Below the pieces are notes generated by a model. It saw only the letters and a list, made by a program, of their open reading frames with translations. It did not search any database and was not told the origin of the DNA. From Blepharisma japonicum (lineage: Eukaryota; Ciliophora; Heterotrichea; Heterotrichida; Blepharismidae), in contig CATKHK010000031.1 in assembly GCA_949751835.1 (NCBI GenBank), positions 310,001 to 374,000 of the forward strand: a stretch of DNA of 64,000 bases. Reading direction: 5' to 3'. Positions within the stretch are counted from its first letter, which is position 1. The number at the start of each line of letters is the position of its first letter. Position numbers and translations under genes: made by a program. This document shows, piece by piece, positions 11,067 through 22,800 of the stretch.

Positions 11067-12572
11067 TTATAATTTTTTAAGGAGAAGATCTCGGAATTCT
11101 TTAATATCGATTTCTCCATCACCGTTTTGATCAGCCTCGTGCAAAATTTCTTCCCAGGATTTTTCTTCGTTTAAGCCTGAGCCAGTTAGCATTTCTTGTA
11201 AATCGTTGACTGATATTTTTCCACTGTGATCTTTATCTAGCATCGTAAAAGCAGCTTCTAAATGCTTTTTTGAGCATAGCATATCACTCATGGCACTTGC
11301 CCTTAGAAACTCAGTATATTCAATAAATCCATTATGGTCAGTATCAACGTTTTTCATAATTCTTGTTGCCATTTCTCGACCCTGGCAGCCTCCTGCTACA
11401 ATTGAATAATATTTAATAAGCTCTTCCTGGCATATTTTCCCATCATGATTTTCATCAATTTCTTGAAAAGCATCATTAAGTGTTTTAATATCAGAATGAC
11501 AAATTATTTGTGAGACAATAAAAGTCTGTATAGCATCCTTTAATTTTGAAGTCTCACAAAAAGACATCAAATTGTCTAAGCATAGCTTTAAATTTGTATG
11601 ATCTTTATTGCTATTTACAAACCCTTCAGATAGCCAGGGGTGTCGAAGAGCCTCAGAAGCCGAAATTCTGGTAAAAAAATCTTTATTTAGCAATTTTTGC
11701 AACAAATCAATAGCTCCTTCAGGAATTCCATTTTGAGCTAAAAAATCGTGGGAAATGCAAGTATTTCTAATGCTTTGCTTTATTTCTGAATTATTTTTTC
11801 CTGAAAATGGAGGCTTTCCGGTTAGAAGTAAAAATAAAATAACTCCTATACTCCACTCATCACATTTTTCGTTATAAAATTCATCTTCAACTTCAGGAGC
11901 TGTATAATAAGATGCCCCTAGGGTATTTTGAAATTCTCTTTCTAAGTCAACAAAAGCAGAAACACCAAAATTCAGGATTTTTATAGTAAGATCGTTTCCT
12001 TTCTGCATCAAGCAAATAGAGTTTGGTGACAAATCTCGGTGGATTACTTTCAATTCATGGGCATATGCAATTGCTGAGAGTAATTGTTTTGCAATAGAGC
12101 ATACTTGAGAAATGGTCAAATTTTGGAGCTCTCTGATTTTGTCTATTAAAAGCCCTCCTTCCCAATATTCCATGATAATAAAACACCGCTTTCGGTCAGC
12201 TATTATATCATAAGTCCTAAGAATATTAGGATGATCCAGCTTGCTTAATGCTTTAACTTCTCTTTGTATACCTTTTTCGTTTATGTGGGAACTTTCTTTG
12301 GGAATCCTGACAATCTTTACAGCTCTGACTAACCCTGTTGCCTTGTGGACACATTTACGAATTCTTCCATATGGGAGGGCTGCTATTTCTTCTTGAATTT
12401 CATAAATATCACAAAGGGCTTCTGTATCAGAGAGTATTTTTTTTTCTTTTTGGAAGTTTGAAACTGAGTGTTCTCTTGTGATTCGGCCTGGATTAATCTC
12501 TTTTGAAGATCCTTTAAATGAGTCATTTGATTTTGGAGGTGAAACCTTTGATTTTGATCCGAAACATCCCAT
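11067..12572 (-). CDS. Calcium-dependent protein kinase-like protein with altered catalytic site
   Basis: 501 residues in CDPK order. The N-terminus MGCFGSK suggests myristoylation at Gly2 and palmitoylation at Cys3. The kinase domain spans ~60-315, and four EF-hands have loops at ~373-384, 410-421, 446-457 and 481-492, all with Asp/Asn ligands. The ATP lysine is present (RAVKI, K86), but other catalytic features are changed. The Gly-rich loop is degraded (AALPYGRIRKC). HRDLKxxN is HRDLSPNS (178-184), and the metal-binding DFG is NFG (201-203). Loss of the DFG aspartate usually means little or no phosphotransfer, so this may be a calcium-responsive pseudokinase. That is inferred from known kinase chemistry; the substitutions themselves are read directly from the DNA. 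It is intact and apparently expressed-type, with no frame breaks. Confidence 0.9.
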   Translation of the reverse strand: MGCFGSKSKVSPPKSNDSFKGSSKEINPGRITREHSVSNFQKEKKILSDTEALCDIYEIQEEIAALPYGRIRKCVHKATGLVRAVKIVRIPKESSHINEKGIQREVKALSKLDHPNILRTYDIIADRKRCFIIMEYWEGGLLIDKIRELQNLTISQVCSIAKQLLSAIAYAHELKVIHRDLSPNSICLMQKGNDLTIKILNFGVSAFVDLEREFQNTLGASYYTAPEVEDEFYNEKCDEWSIGVILFLLLTGKPPFSGKNNSEIKQSIRNTCISHDFLAQNGIPEGAIDLLQKLLNKDFFTRISASEALRHPWLSEGFVNSNKDHTNLKLCLDNLMSFCETSKLKDAIQTFIVSQIICHSDIKTLNDAFQEIDENHDGKICQEELIKYYSIVAGGCQGREMATRIMKNVDTDHNGFIEYTEFLRASAMSDMLCSKKHLEAAFTMLDKDHSGKISVNDLQEMLTGSGLNEEKSWEEILHEADQNGDGEIDIKEFRDLLLKKL

Positions 12573-12715
12573 ATTGTCAGTTTTATAAGTTTAGATTAGT
12601 TTAATACCCATAAATGGCATAATAAAAAAGAGTTATATTATCAATAGTTCACAAGTTAATATTTTATTATGTCTAGTCTTATAAACCAATTCCAAAACAT
12701 AATTATCAGTAATTA

Positions 12716-15130
12716 TTAAAGAGTATAAAGCTGCTTCCCGCTTTCCAATAAACAATTAAACTCCTTGAAGTAGTCTGACGCAAAGGACTGAAGAGTCTGA
12801 ATCAGCATTTCCTGTATAGATTTTTCTTTTAAAATATCTTTAAGCTTCCCTTTCTGTTCAGTCCAGTGTTTTAAATGCTTAAATAAATTTATCTGAGAAT
12901 GGAACTGAAATCTTCGCAAGCCTTCCAAGATATTTTCCTTAATTAAATTCCCAGGGAGTTTTGAAAAAACAATATAAACAGTCACTTTAAATACTTTTGC
13001 AGGCAGCTGTAAAAGCAATTTTATATGCTCATCATTTAAATAACTTATATGTGTGCACAAATAAGTTAGCAGCCCTGACAAACTTTCCGATTGTTCACTA
13101 GCTGAAATAGAGTTTTTTAAATATTCTAATATTTTCCCTATCATTTCTGGCTTGAATTCTGCTTGTATAAGTTTTCATAAAATTACCTGCTCAATTGATG
13201 AAAATTCTTTTGATTTTTCAAGAATTTGGACATAATTATCAGAAAAAATTGTATATTTTTTCATTGATAAATCTAATTCGGTCCGAAAAATGGTATGTAT
13301 TTCTGAATTTTGTATATATAAATGGATTATGTTTGGAGTTATTATAGAAGCAAAATTTTCGAAAAGTAATGGGAAAATCCAGCTCAGTATTTCTTGATTG
13401 CTATCGTGAAGACAGATTTTTAAATCCCTTTCAAGCTGGCTATCAAATTGCAGGTAAAGTATGGAATTTGTTTGCAGAGAATAAATGACTAAGCGAATCC
13501 CTACGGCTGGCTCAGCTGAGTTTAAATATTTTGCTAATTCTCTCATTTTTTGGTTCTGCGAAATTTGTGAAAAAATCTGTGATAAAATAGAATTTTTTTG
13601 AATTTCTTTGGAAAGTGGCTGCAGAAGCTCATTTGTCAGGCATTTTAATATATAATTGGCTAAATCTTCAGTGACTTGGCTTTGCTTTTCTAAAATTTCA
13701 CACAAAACCTCAAATGTCGGCTCATTTGCTAACTGAGTCCCTAGTGCCCCCAACGAGTTCATAACCTCCCTAGGCTCATTATTTATTTTTTCTTCAATTT
13801 CACAAAGAGGGGATAGTACAGGCTCAATCCCATTCGTATAATTTTCATTTAAATCTGTAATTCTTGACCTAATCAACGAGTCAATTCGATCATCAGAGCT
13901 TAGCATCTCTAATGATGGAAAAATTCCTTGTGTATAAGCGACGTTAAAGCACTCTTTTAAATTCCTTAAAACCTTTTTTGTGGACCTTTTATCATACATT
14001 TCAGCTGACGTAAGCATAAATTCTAATAGTTCTTCAGCTAGAGATACACTTTGGTATCGTGTTAAAGAAAAGCCTATAAGTGACATCATTGGCTCTATTG
14101 AGTAAAGTTGGTCTTGTAAAGGGTTAAAAAATAAGCAGTCAAACGATAAGGACTGCTTTATGCTTGCTTGTGTGTGATGATCTTTTGCTGATCCTAAAAG
14201 CCACTCTATAAGCTGCCATCTTGGGATCCCTTCTTGGTTTGCGGGGAAATTTACTATAAATCTTGCAAGATCTGGCATTATACACTCGTCGTGTTCGTCT
14301 AAAATCCATTTAAGGTATCTTGTAAAATTGGTTTGGTTGGCATTTTCTATTACATAAATTAGCCTTGCTTCTATTGAAGGCAATAGCAACATTGAGTGGA
14401 ATTTTGGATGTGTAGGAGTCATAAGTAAAGTCCAATATAAAGGATTCCCGTCCCTTCCAGGAGCAAATAGGTCATTTCATATATGCTCTATCCCATTTAC
14501 TTCAGCCAAAGAGCTGATAATCCTAATTAAGTCTCTTCCTATAGCATAACACGCATCTTTTCTTCGTCTCCAGATCTGCGATAAGACTTGGACATAGTCA
14601 TAAAGAATTGGACTCCCATCATTTGCAAGGAGAGAAGCCTGGTGCAAAATTTTGTAAAAAATCAAAGAAATTAGAGGTTGACTAGAAATTCAGTCAAGTT
14701 CAGGCTTGATTTCATTAATAAGGTCAAAGGTCCGGATAAATGATAAAAACATATCAGCAAAGGCTGGGGAGTCTAATTTTCAGAGCTGGGTGAAGAGTCA
14801 GATTGCTCTTTGTGAGAATTTTAAGTAAGGTATTAATTGAGTTAAGGTAATACAAGCTGTTTGGAAATTGTCACGAGAGGTAGGAAGGAGATATTTAAGC
14901 CAGTCCATGCCTATGAGAATTCCATAAACTAGGCCTTTTGATAATTTCTTGTGATCTCCTTGCAGTGAATAGCTCTGAAGCAGGGCTAGAATATCAATTT
15001 CTTCACTTTTAAGTGCGATCAAGTCTCTTACTTCTTTAAAGCTGTCTTCTATATCCTAGATATACATTACTTCAATGCTGCTATCTAAGAGCTCTATTTC
15101 TGCTTTCTCAAGAAGTCCCATATCAGTCAT
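12716..15130 (-). CDS. INTS3: Integrator complex subunit 3-like protein
   Basis: About 799 residues after reading five or more TGA codons as Trp and removing one 15-nt intron near the start. The whole protein is helical-repeat in character. The segment IPRWQLIEWLLGSA followed by SFDCLFFNP and then IEPMMSLI matches the INTS3 N-domain pattern (PRWAIIGWLL..., YDWLFFP, IEPAI). WNDLFAPGRDGNPLYWTLL also fits that family. INTS3 is a scaffold of Integrator, which cleaves snRNA and other RNA polymerase II transcripts, and of the SOSS single-strand DNA complex. Which of the two applies here cannot be told. The start is the first ATG at 15130 (MTDMGLLEKAE); a second Met is at residue 4. It follows head-to-tail upstream of the CDPK-like gene. 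Confidence 0.75.
15056..15070 (-). other. 15-nt intron in INTS3-like gene
   Basis: On the minus strand it reads gtaatgtatatctag, phase 0. Its own TAG would stop the frame; removal joins SSIE to DIEDSFKEV. Confidence 0.85.
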
Positions 15131-15380
15131 ATTATTAGCTTGTTTAGTTATTTTTGTTATGATTAGCCAGAAACTTTTAAATTAGCATTGAGATATTAAA
15201 GGCAATTTATATATTTTAAGCACATTGAATAAATAGCTATAGTTATATTATTATAATTTATAATTATCTCCTATTAAGACAAATTAAGTGTTATTAAATT
15301 TAATCTAAAGGATGCAAATTTACAGGCTTTGCATAAAATTTTATACTTGTTTTAACTCTAATTCTTTTTATTTAAACAAA

Positions 15381-16664
15381 ATGGACTATCAAGACGAGTT
15401 ATTAAGCCAATACGAGCATACCTTAGAAATTATGAAAAAATCAATTGTTACTCTGCAATCAAAATTAAATGAATTAAAACCTGCTATTTCTCAAGAGAAA
15501 GGCAAAATAGATGAGGTTACAGAAATTTACAGTTATGAACTACCAAATGACGAAGACATCGAAGGATCATATGAAGAAATAAAAAGACTTAACAATGAAA
15601 TTTTAATAGAAAAAGAAATGAATCGCAAACTGAATGCAGAAAAGCAGTGGCTTATCAAGAAAAATGAAAATGATAACAACTTATCAGCAATTCTTAATTC
15701 CAGCTTAAAAGATAAAATCAATGAGTTAGAGGATTCTAAAAAAGACCTTCAGCATAAGAGAAGAGCACTAAGGAAACACGCTGAATTAATGACCCTTGAG
15801 CATACCAAAAAATCCAACCCAAAGATTTATCAGCTAATGAAAAAGAGATTTAATTTAGAAGAAAAAAATGAAAGCATAAAAGAAAAGTTAGAAATAATAG
15901 AAAAGGAACGTAATGAGTTTCGCGAAGAATACTCAAATATTACTCAAGGACTTACAATTGACGACCCAACTAAGAATATTAACAAAGAAATAGAAAGTAA
16001 TATTGAAAAAAAGCAAAATTTGATCACAAAATTGCAGCAAGAATTAAAATCAAAAAAGGAAGCTCTTAACAAATGCCAAAAATTTAATACTGAAGAAGCT
16101 AAACAATGCAATAAATTAAAAGACGAATTGAGTGAATTAATTAAAAAAAGAGAAAATTTACAAGTTTTGATAGAAAATTTGGAAAAATTAATTAAAGAAG
16201 AGCAGAAAAACATAGAAAACCGTCCGAAAATTATTAAAGAAGAAGATATTCCAAATATAAAAAATAAACAAAAAGAGATTGAAAAACAAATTAAAGCGAC
16301 AGATGAAGAAATAAAAGAAAAAGACAAAGAAATTTCCAGATTAAAAGCAGGGAAAAATGAAGCATCGAAAAAGGTGAAATTTGCTGAAAAAGTATTTAAG
16401 TTTATGAAGCAAAATCATCCAAAAGCCCACAAAAAATCAGGGTCAGTTGATATGACTGCAAGAGTGATTTCTGCTCTAGCACCTAAACCTCAGCAAAGAA
16501 ATTCTTCACAAAAACCGAAATTAAGCAGTTTAAATATAATCAGTCCAAAATTAATAAAAGCTCAAATTTCAACAGAAAAATTGTTGACATCAAGAAGTTC
16601 AAGGAGCTCAGAAGATTCTATAAGCAACCCTTTTCGATCATTATCTACTTTTTCTCAGATTTAA
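15381..16664 (+). CDS. Coiled-coil protein of unknown function
   Basis: 427 residues starting from MDYQDELL at 15381; an upstream in-frame ATG at 15312 would add a 23-residue hydrophobic, Phe/Cys-rich stretch that looks unlike the rest and is probably leader DNA. Residues ~10-350 are almost continuous Lys/Glu-rich heptad coiled coil. The last ~80 residues are Ser/Lys/Pro-rich and basic (SRSSRSSEDSISNPF). There is no recognisable domain beyond the coiled coil. A structural or cytoskeletal role is possible but only a guess from composition. It is divergent from INTS3 (250 bp between starts). Confidence 0.75.
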   Translation: MDYQDELLSQYEHTLEIMKKSIVTLQSKLNELKPAISQEKGKIDEVTEIYSYELPNDEDIEGSYEEIKRLNNEILIEKEMNRKLNAEKQWLIKKNENDNNLSAILNSSLKDKINELEDSKKDLQHKRRALRKHAELMTLEHTKKSNPKIYQLMKKRFNLEEKNESIKEKLEIIEKERNEFREEYSNITQGLTIDDPTKNINKEIESNIEKKQNLITKLQQELKSKKEALNKCQKFNTEEAKQCNKLKDELSELIKKRENLQVLIENLEKLIKEEQKNIENRPKIIKEEDIPNIKNKQKEIEKQIKATDEEIKEKDKEISRLKAGKNEASKKVKFAEKVFKFMKQNHPKAHKKSGSVDMTARVISALAPKPQQRNSSQKPKLSSLNIISPKLIKAQISTEKLLTSRSSRSSEDSISNPFRSLSTFSQI

Positions 16665-16865
16665 TCAGATTATTTCCTATTTACAATGATATTTAAATTC
16701 TCAAATTTAATTTGTTTAAATCAAGAACAATTACAAATTAAAATTTATTTAATATAAAAAATTAAATTTACATAAATTACTTTAATATAATCATAAATTT
16801 ATAAAAAATAAGAAAAATGAATTTTTAATTTTTCAATAAATGATATTAATTTTAAATATTAAATA

Positions 16866-19250
16866 ATGGGGGATTTATCTAAATACTTCGCAGCATCTTC
16901 ATCATCCCAAAAACCCACTCCAAAAAAGCGAAAACAACCCTCTAAGCCTGTCAAGCCTGCCAAACCTCCTGAAAAAAAGCCAAAAATTGAAGTATCTCTT
17001 ATAGAAGACCCTAAAATCTCCCAAGAGTCTTCAAAATCTGCTTTTGATTCTCTCGACCTAGCCATGCAAGATTCCGACGATGATATGCCTAAAGAAATTT
17101 CTCCTCCCAAAATTTCCCTCATAAAGCCTCCACCCGATTTTCTTTCCAAGCGAAAAACCGTCATATCCAAACCCTCCTACAAAATCCCTGAAAATCTCCG
17201 AGACATTAAAAAACATGGTGAATCTCAGCCAAAAACCCAAAAAGTGACAGGCACCAAAGTCCAAAAAAAAAACCAAGACATAAAGCCAGGACCATTAACA
17301 GGACAAACAATCGTAATTACAGGCATTATTTCTACAATAGAAAGAGACGAACTAACAGAACTATTAAGAAGTTATGGGTCAAGAGTTACAGGCTCAGTCA
17401 GCCGAAAAACTACCTGTCTAATCCATGGGCAAAAGCTCGAAGACGGTCGTCATTATACAGAAGGCAGAAAATATAAATCAGCCAAAGAATTTGGCATCAA
17501 AATTATTGACGAAAAAGAGCTCCAAGAAATGCTGTCATTTTTGTTAGGTGCCAATGGAGCCGCTTTACAATTGCAAAACCCACAGCCTACCAATGAAAAT
17601 AAACAGCCAAACTTGACTATGCCAGAAGCAATCCCACCGCCTATGATACCAATAGGCAACCAGCTGTGGACTGACAAATATAAACCAAGCACTTTAAAAG
17701 AAATTGTAGGAAATACCCAAGCTATTGAAAAACTAGTAAATTGGCTTAAAGACTGGCCAGACGTGATTTTAAGAGAAAATAAAAAAGATATCAGGCCTGT
17801 CAAAGGAGGAAGATTTGACCCTCAGCTTAATGTAAATGCAAGAGCTGCCTTAATATCAGGCCCTCCAGGTGTCGGAAAAACAACAGCCGCAAGACTTGTA
17901 GCTAAAGGTCTCATGTATCAAGTAATGGAAACCAACGCTAGCGACTTCCGCTCCCGAAAAGCTATTTTAGACCCTTTAAAAAGTACCAGTGACTCCAACA
18001 GCTTAACTCGTAGAGGAAACGTCGTAAAATCCTGCCTCATCATGGACGAGGTCGACGGCATGTGTGCAGGTGACCGTGGCGGCGCCTGGGCTTTATTAGA
18101 AGTCATAAAAGTCACGAAAATCCCTATAATCTGTATCTGTAACGAGCGACAAAGCCGCAAGCTAAAATCCATTGGAAATATTTCCTATGACATAAGGTTC
18201 CAAAAACCCAATAAATCACAAATAGTAAAACGCATACAAGCTATTTTAAATAAAGAAGGAATGAATGTAGACTCAAGTGCCCTAGAACAAGTAGTAGAAT
18301 CCTGTGGAAATGATATAAGGCAAGTAATTACTGTCATGGAAATGTGAAGCAGAAGCAGCCCAACTATGAATACAATGCAGGCCAAAAAAGGCTTAAAAGC
18401 AATTACAAAGGACCCGATTTCAATGATTGGGAATTTTGATGCAGGGGCAAAATTGCTGAATTGGAGGGAGACAAAAATGCTGAGACATAGGGAAAAAATG
18501 GACCTTTTTTTTGTGGATTTTGACTTGATCCCACTGTTGATACATGAAAACTACTTGTCAGCGATTGCGATGGATAACACAGCGATATATAGGATGGCTG
18601 AAGCTGCAGAATCCATAGCATTTTCTGATTTAATTTCAAGACAGATGAGAAACGGCAACGAATGATCGCTACTTCAGCATTATGGCCAAGCTGCTGCTAT
18701 AGAGCCTGGCGCTTTAACAGGCAACGGTGTCCCCTTCCCTCGCTTTCCTGAGTGGTTCGGCAAGTTTTCTACCACCCGCAAAAACGAGCGTATGCTCAGA
18801 AATATCCGATCTACTATGGCTGGACATATTTCTGGGGACAACGAAAGTGTCCTTAACGACTATATCCCTATCATCTACCATTTAATCATGGAACCCTTAA
18901 AAAAGCTTGAATTGGATGGTGTAGAAGAAGCAGTCTCCCAAATGTTCCTATACAACCTTAACCCTGATATGTTTAAAGAGCACCTAATCCAGCTGCAATT
19001 TGGCACCCCTACCTATGAAGAAGAATACAAAAACCTTTCCACAAAACTAAAATCCCAGCTTACCAAGTCTTACAATTTAATGCACAAATCCTCAATCGCC
19101 AAAAAGAAAAAGAAAAAACTCGGCGATAGGGCAGAAAAGGACAAGTTTGACCCTGAATTCGAAGACCCTGACCAGTCTGAAAAGTCTGCAGAAGAGTCAG
19201 AAGAAAGTGAAGAAGAAGTAAAAGGAAAAATAATTAAAAAGAAAAAATAA
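16866..19250 (+). CDS. RFC1: Replication factor C subunit 1 (clamp loader large subunit)
   Basis: 794 residues with two TGA=Trp codons. The N-terminus MGDLSKYF resembles the PCNA-binding start of RFC1, and a basic Pro/Lys-rich region follows. A BRCT domain lies at ~143-225 (TGQTIVITG...GSRVTGSVSRKTTCLI). The AAA+ module begins LWTDKYKPSTLKEIVG (~267), with Walker A GPPGVGKTT (332-340) and Walker B MDEVDGM (393-399), where the DEVD form is typical of RFC1. It also has the FRSRKAI and NERQSRKLKS elements. The C-terminal RFC1 domain and a Lys/Glu-rich tail follow. It loads PCNA on primer-template junctions in the nucleus. Its stop codon is 3 bp from the stop of the convergent Cgi121 gene. Confidence 0.95.
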
Positions 19251-19253
19251 TTA

Positions 19254-19757
19254 TTATAAGTCTTTTAATGCGATTCGTGAGGACACTGCATTTGTAAAAG
19301 AGTGGTCAATTGACAGCTCAGAGTCAGAAATTTTGAAAATGCTTTGGATTTCTTTGAAGTTGGTAAAAGATGCAAGATTGTCTAAGGAGTCTTTTGAGCC
19401 TTGAATCGCAGAGTCCATAGTATGCAAAGTGTGAGGCTCAAAACAGGCGATTATAATGCTTGTACTGGAGTCTTGGATACCAAATTGACTGAGAGTGCCA
19501 CGAATATTGCTGGAGGGCGATAAGTAGTAGACAAGGTCAGAATAAATTGAGTCAGTTTTTTTGGTATTGGTTTTTACACCTGAAATAGCACGGTTAGCTG
19601 CGACTAGGATGTGTTTTACTGAAGTAATCAGGCTTGGATTGATAAAAGCGCATTCAAAGTTACGCACATTGGCCCGGAGTTCAGAGGAATTTGTGAGGTT
19701 TATGTAGAGCTGGAGGTAGAGAGTGTATTCTGGGAAAAGCTCAAATGTAAATTCCAT
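19254..19757 (-). CDS. KEOPS/EKC complex subunit Cgi121 (TPRKB-like)
   Basis: 167 residues, the usual length for Cgi121/TPRKB. The characteristic block is present: a helical segment (SELRANVRNFECAFINPSLI) followed by SVKHILVAANRAI, then YSDLVYYLSPSSNIRGTLSQFGI and a beta strand STSIIIACFEP. Cgi121 binds the Bud32 kinase and tRNA 3' ends in KEOPS, which makes t6A37 in tRNA. Convergent with RFC1 (3-bp gap) and divergent from the WD40-channel gene with 63 bp between start codons, so the two probably share a promoter region. Confidence 0.85.
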   Translation of the reverse strand: MEFTFELFPEYTLYLQLYINLTNSSELRANVRNFECAFINPSLITSVKHILVAANRAISGVKTNTKKTDSIYSDLVYYLSPSSNIRGTLSQFGIQDSSTSIIIACFEPHTLHTMDSAIQGSKDSLDNLASFTNFKEIQSIFKISDSELSIDHSFTNAVSSRIALKDL

Positions 19758-19820
19758 TATAAGTCAGGATTGCCAATAGGTTTTAAAATAAGAAATAAAT
19801 TAACAGTGGAGCTTAAAATT

Positions 19821-22800
19821 ATGGCAACCCAAAAAACTGAGAAACCAGGAGGATTTATGTCTTGAATTTTTGGGGATAGCCAAGCAAAAACTGTAGTTAG
19901 GAAATCAAGAAGGAAAAAAAGGCTTACAAAGCCTCAAATAAAACTGAATCAATTGATGGATGAAATTAGTACTTATATCATCAATAATGCTGAAAACTCT
20001 ATTACTGCTTCAAATCCGGTGAATTCGATCTCTCTTTCAAGTGATGATGCAAATGTATATTTCGCTAGCAATAAAGGAAGTGTAACTTGCTTTAATTACG
20101 AAGAATGCAAAATAGTGAATGATGTCAATCTGCATATAAACTCACTAAATGCTCTTATTATTGATCATGACTTAAATAGAGCAGTAATTTGTGGAGATAG
20201 TCCTATTTTACGAGTTTATTCAATCCCTGACTTTGAGATAGAATATGAATTTAAAGGGCATTCCGCTAATATATCGAAAATTTATCTAAATGATGGCTTA
20301 TGCTATTCAGGAGATATAAGCGGGGTAATCAAGCGAATAAGCTTAAAAAACCTGAAGCCTGATGGTTTTGTTATCTCTAACTTAGGGATTATTACTGATC
20401 TAGTAGTAAGCTTCGACGACAGTAGGCTTTATATTAGTGGAGACGGCTGTCTAATTAAAGTTTATGACATAAATTCCAAAACTGAAATTGTTCAGTTGAA
20501 TCACCATTCTGCGACTGTAAACGCGTTAGCAATTGACTCGAATTCTGACTATTTAGCGTCTGGAGGCGCTGATAATAACGTTTTATTATGAAAAATCCCT
20601 GAAAATGCCCTAGTCAAAAAGCTTGGACAGCATGCAGCTGCAGTCAGATCACTAAGTTTTAGCTTTGATGGAGCTTTTCTCGCTACAAGTTCTGATGATT
20701 TTTCTGTCAAAATATGGGATCTAGACCAAGAAAGACGTGAACAAACCCTTTCAGGGCATAAAGGGATAGTAAGATCTGTCATTTTTTCAGCTGACCGAAG
20801 CAATATTTTTTCTTGTGGAGACGATACTATGTTTAAAGTCTGAAAATTCCCAATATTCCAAGAAGATTATTTATATAAAGCCAGTTCCAGCACTGACTAT
20901 AACTCCGTTACCTTTATCCCTGACACAAAATCCCTCTTATCTTGTGGGACTGATAAAATTGTCAGAAGATGGGACAAATACGGAAACCCTACAAATGAAT
21001 TTATCACACAGGGCGCTGGGCTAAAAATTTGTGTTTCCCAAGACGAAAAATATGGGGCTGTAGGTGATGAGCTAGGGGTTCTTTATATTTTCAACCCATT
21101 TACGTTTGAAATTTATCATAAAATTCAAGCTCATAGAGGCTTGATGAGAGATTTGTGTTTTTCACCGAAAAGTGACTATTTGGTAACTGGAGGAGGGGAT
21201 TCGGTAGTTTGCATATGGAAACTTGAAGGGATGGAAAGTATCCAGCTAAGAGGGCATAACCAAAGCATATGATGCATTTGTATAAGTCATGACGGAAAAA
21301 GAATATACTCCGGCAGCAGCGATAAAACTGTCATAGAGTGGGATACAGAAAACTCGGTTGAGAATGGAGTAATTCATGCACAAGAGCCTGTTAACTCTAT
21401 AGCAATTTCTCAAGATGATAATCTTATTATTACAGGAGGTATGGTTGGGATTGTAAAAGTGTGGAATATTGATGAAAAATGGCTTGAGTCAAAATTTACT
21501 GTACATGCAGGGGTTGTCACGCAGATTTTGATTCTGAGGAATAATGACACTATGCTGACAGCAGGCACTGATGCTAAAATTTTTGTGATTTCTTTGCAAT
21601 ATCGTGAGACTGTATCGTATTTCACCCACAAATCTCCTATTTACTCATTAGTGATATCGTCAGACGAGAATTATCTTGCAACAGGTGAAAAGCAGCATAT
21701 AAATTTCCAAGAAAATCCTTTATCATCCCAAATCCTTTCTATTGCAGGGCCTATCGAAAAAATCCAAGAATATTTTTCATATATGAGAGACGTGTTAACT
21801 GATAAACACCCTACATACGAAAACCTTCACGACAGTTTTCTTATTTTGCCTTACTATATGAACACCCTTCACATTTATTCTCTTCTTAACCTTAAAGAAT
21901 ACATTGCAAAAGCTCTCAGCAACTCTGCAGCCATTATTAAGACCAAGCAAGGCTTTTATCCTCTTTCTATAGCACTACACAAAGATTTCAAAGGTCTGAG
22001 AGACGAATTCGTCAAATGTTTCTGCGCTGTCGGAAAGCACAATCCTTTTATTTTACAAATAGTCGAAAACGAGCTCAATAAAATGAACAAGCAAGGCTTT
22101 GGAGCTTTAAATGACCTATACGAAGTTCTATACCAAGAAACCCAGAGGAAAAGCCTTCCTAAATTCTGTGAAACCACAGTGGTCTTCCCTATAACCTATA
22201 TTTCAGACACTCCCAGAATTAAAGTTTCTAACTTTTTTGACGTGAACGACATAAGCAATCAAGGGACTTCTATGATTTTCAAAGAATGCTATATAAGGCT
22301 GAATTTTACTATGGGGTCCCGACAAAGCTTGGATTTCTTGCAAAGCTTGTCCCGCTGCAAAAATAATGAGGTTTTTAAGACGCCGCTTGTTCTTGATGTT
22401 GTGCATTATAAATGGGAAACTGCTCAATACCCACTTATGTACCAAGGTTTTATGTATTATTCCTATTTAATTACACTGTCAGTTTATACAGCTTATTTTA
22501 TGGGAAACCGGTATTTTCAATTGACGCTGTTTATTATGAATACTTTACTGAATGTTTTTGAGCTATTTTTGATGGCGGTTTCAGGGAAATATTATTTTAC
22601 ATATGTGTGGAATTATGTGGATTGGTTTAGGGGGTGTATGCTTTTACTATATGAATATATGGAATGATATTATGTGTATCCGGAGCTTATGCCGTCTGTC
22701 TTCGCAATAGTCACTTTTTTAAGCTGAGCAAGAGGGATTGCGTATTTTAGGCTGTTTAAAACGACTCGCTATTTCATAAATCTTTTAATAAGCGTCCTGA

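Noticed and set aside
15312-15380. Upstream ATG extension of the coiled-coil gene
   Set aside because: The extra 23 residues are hydrophobic/Cys/Phe-rich and unlike the rest; the ATG at 15381 is a better start.
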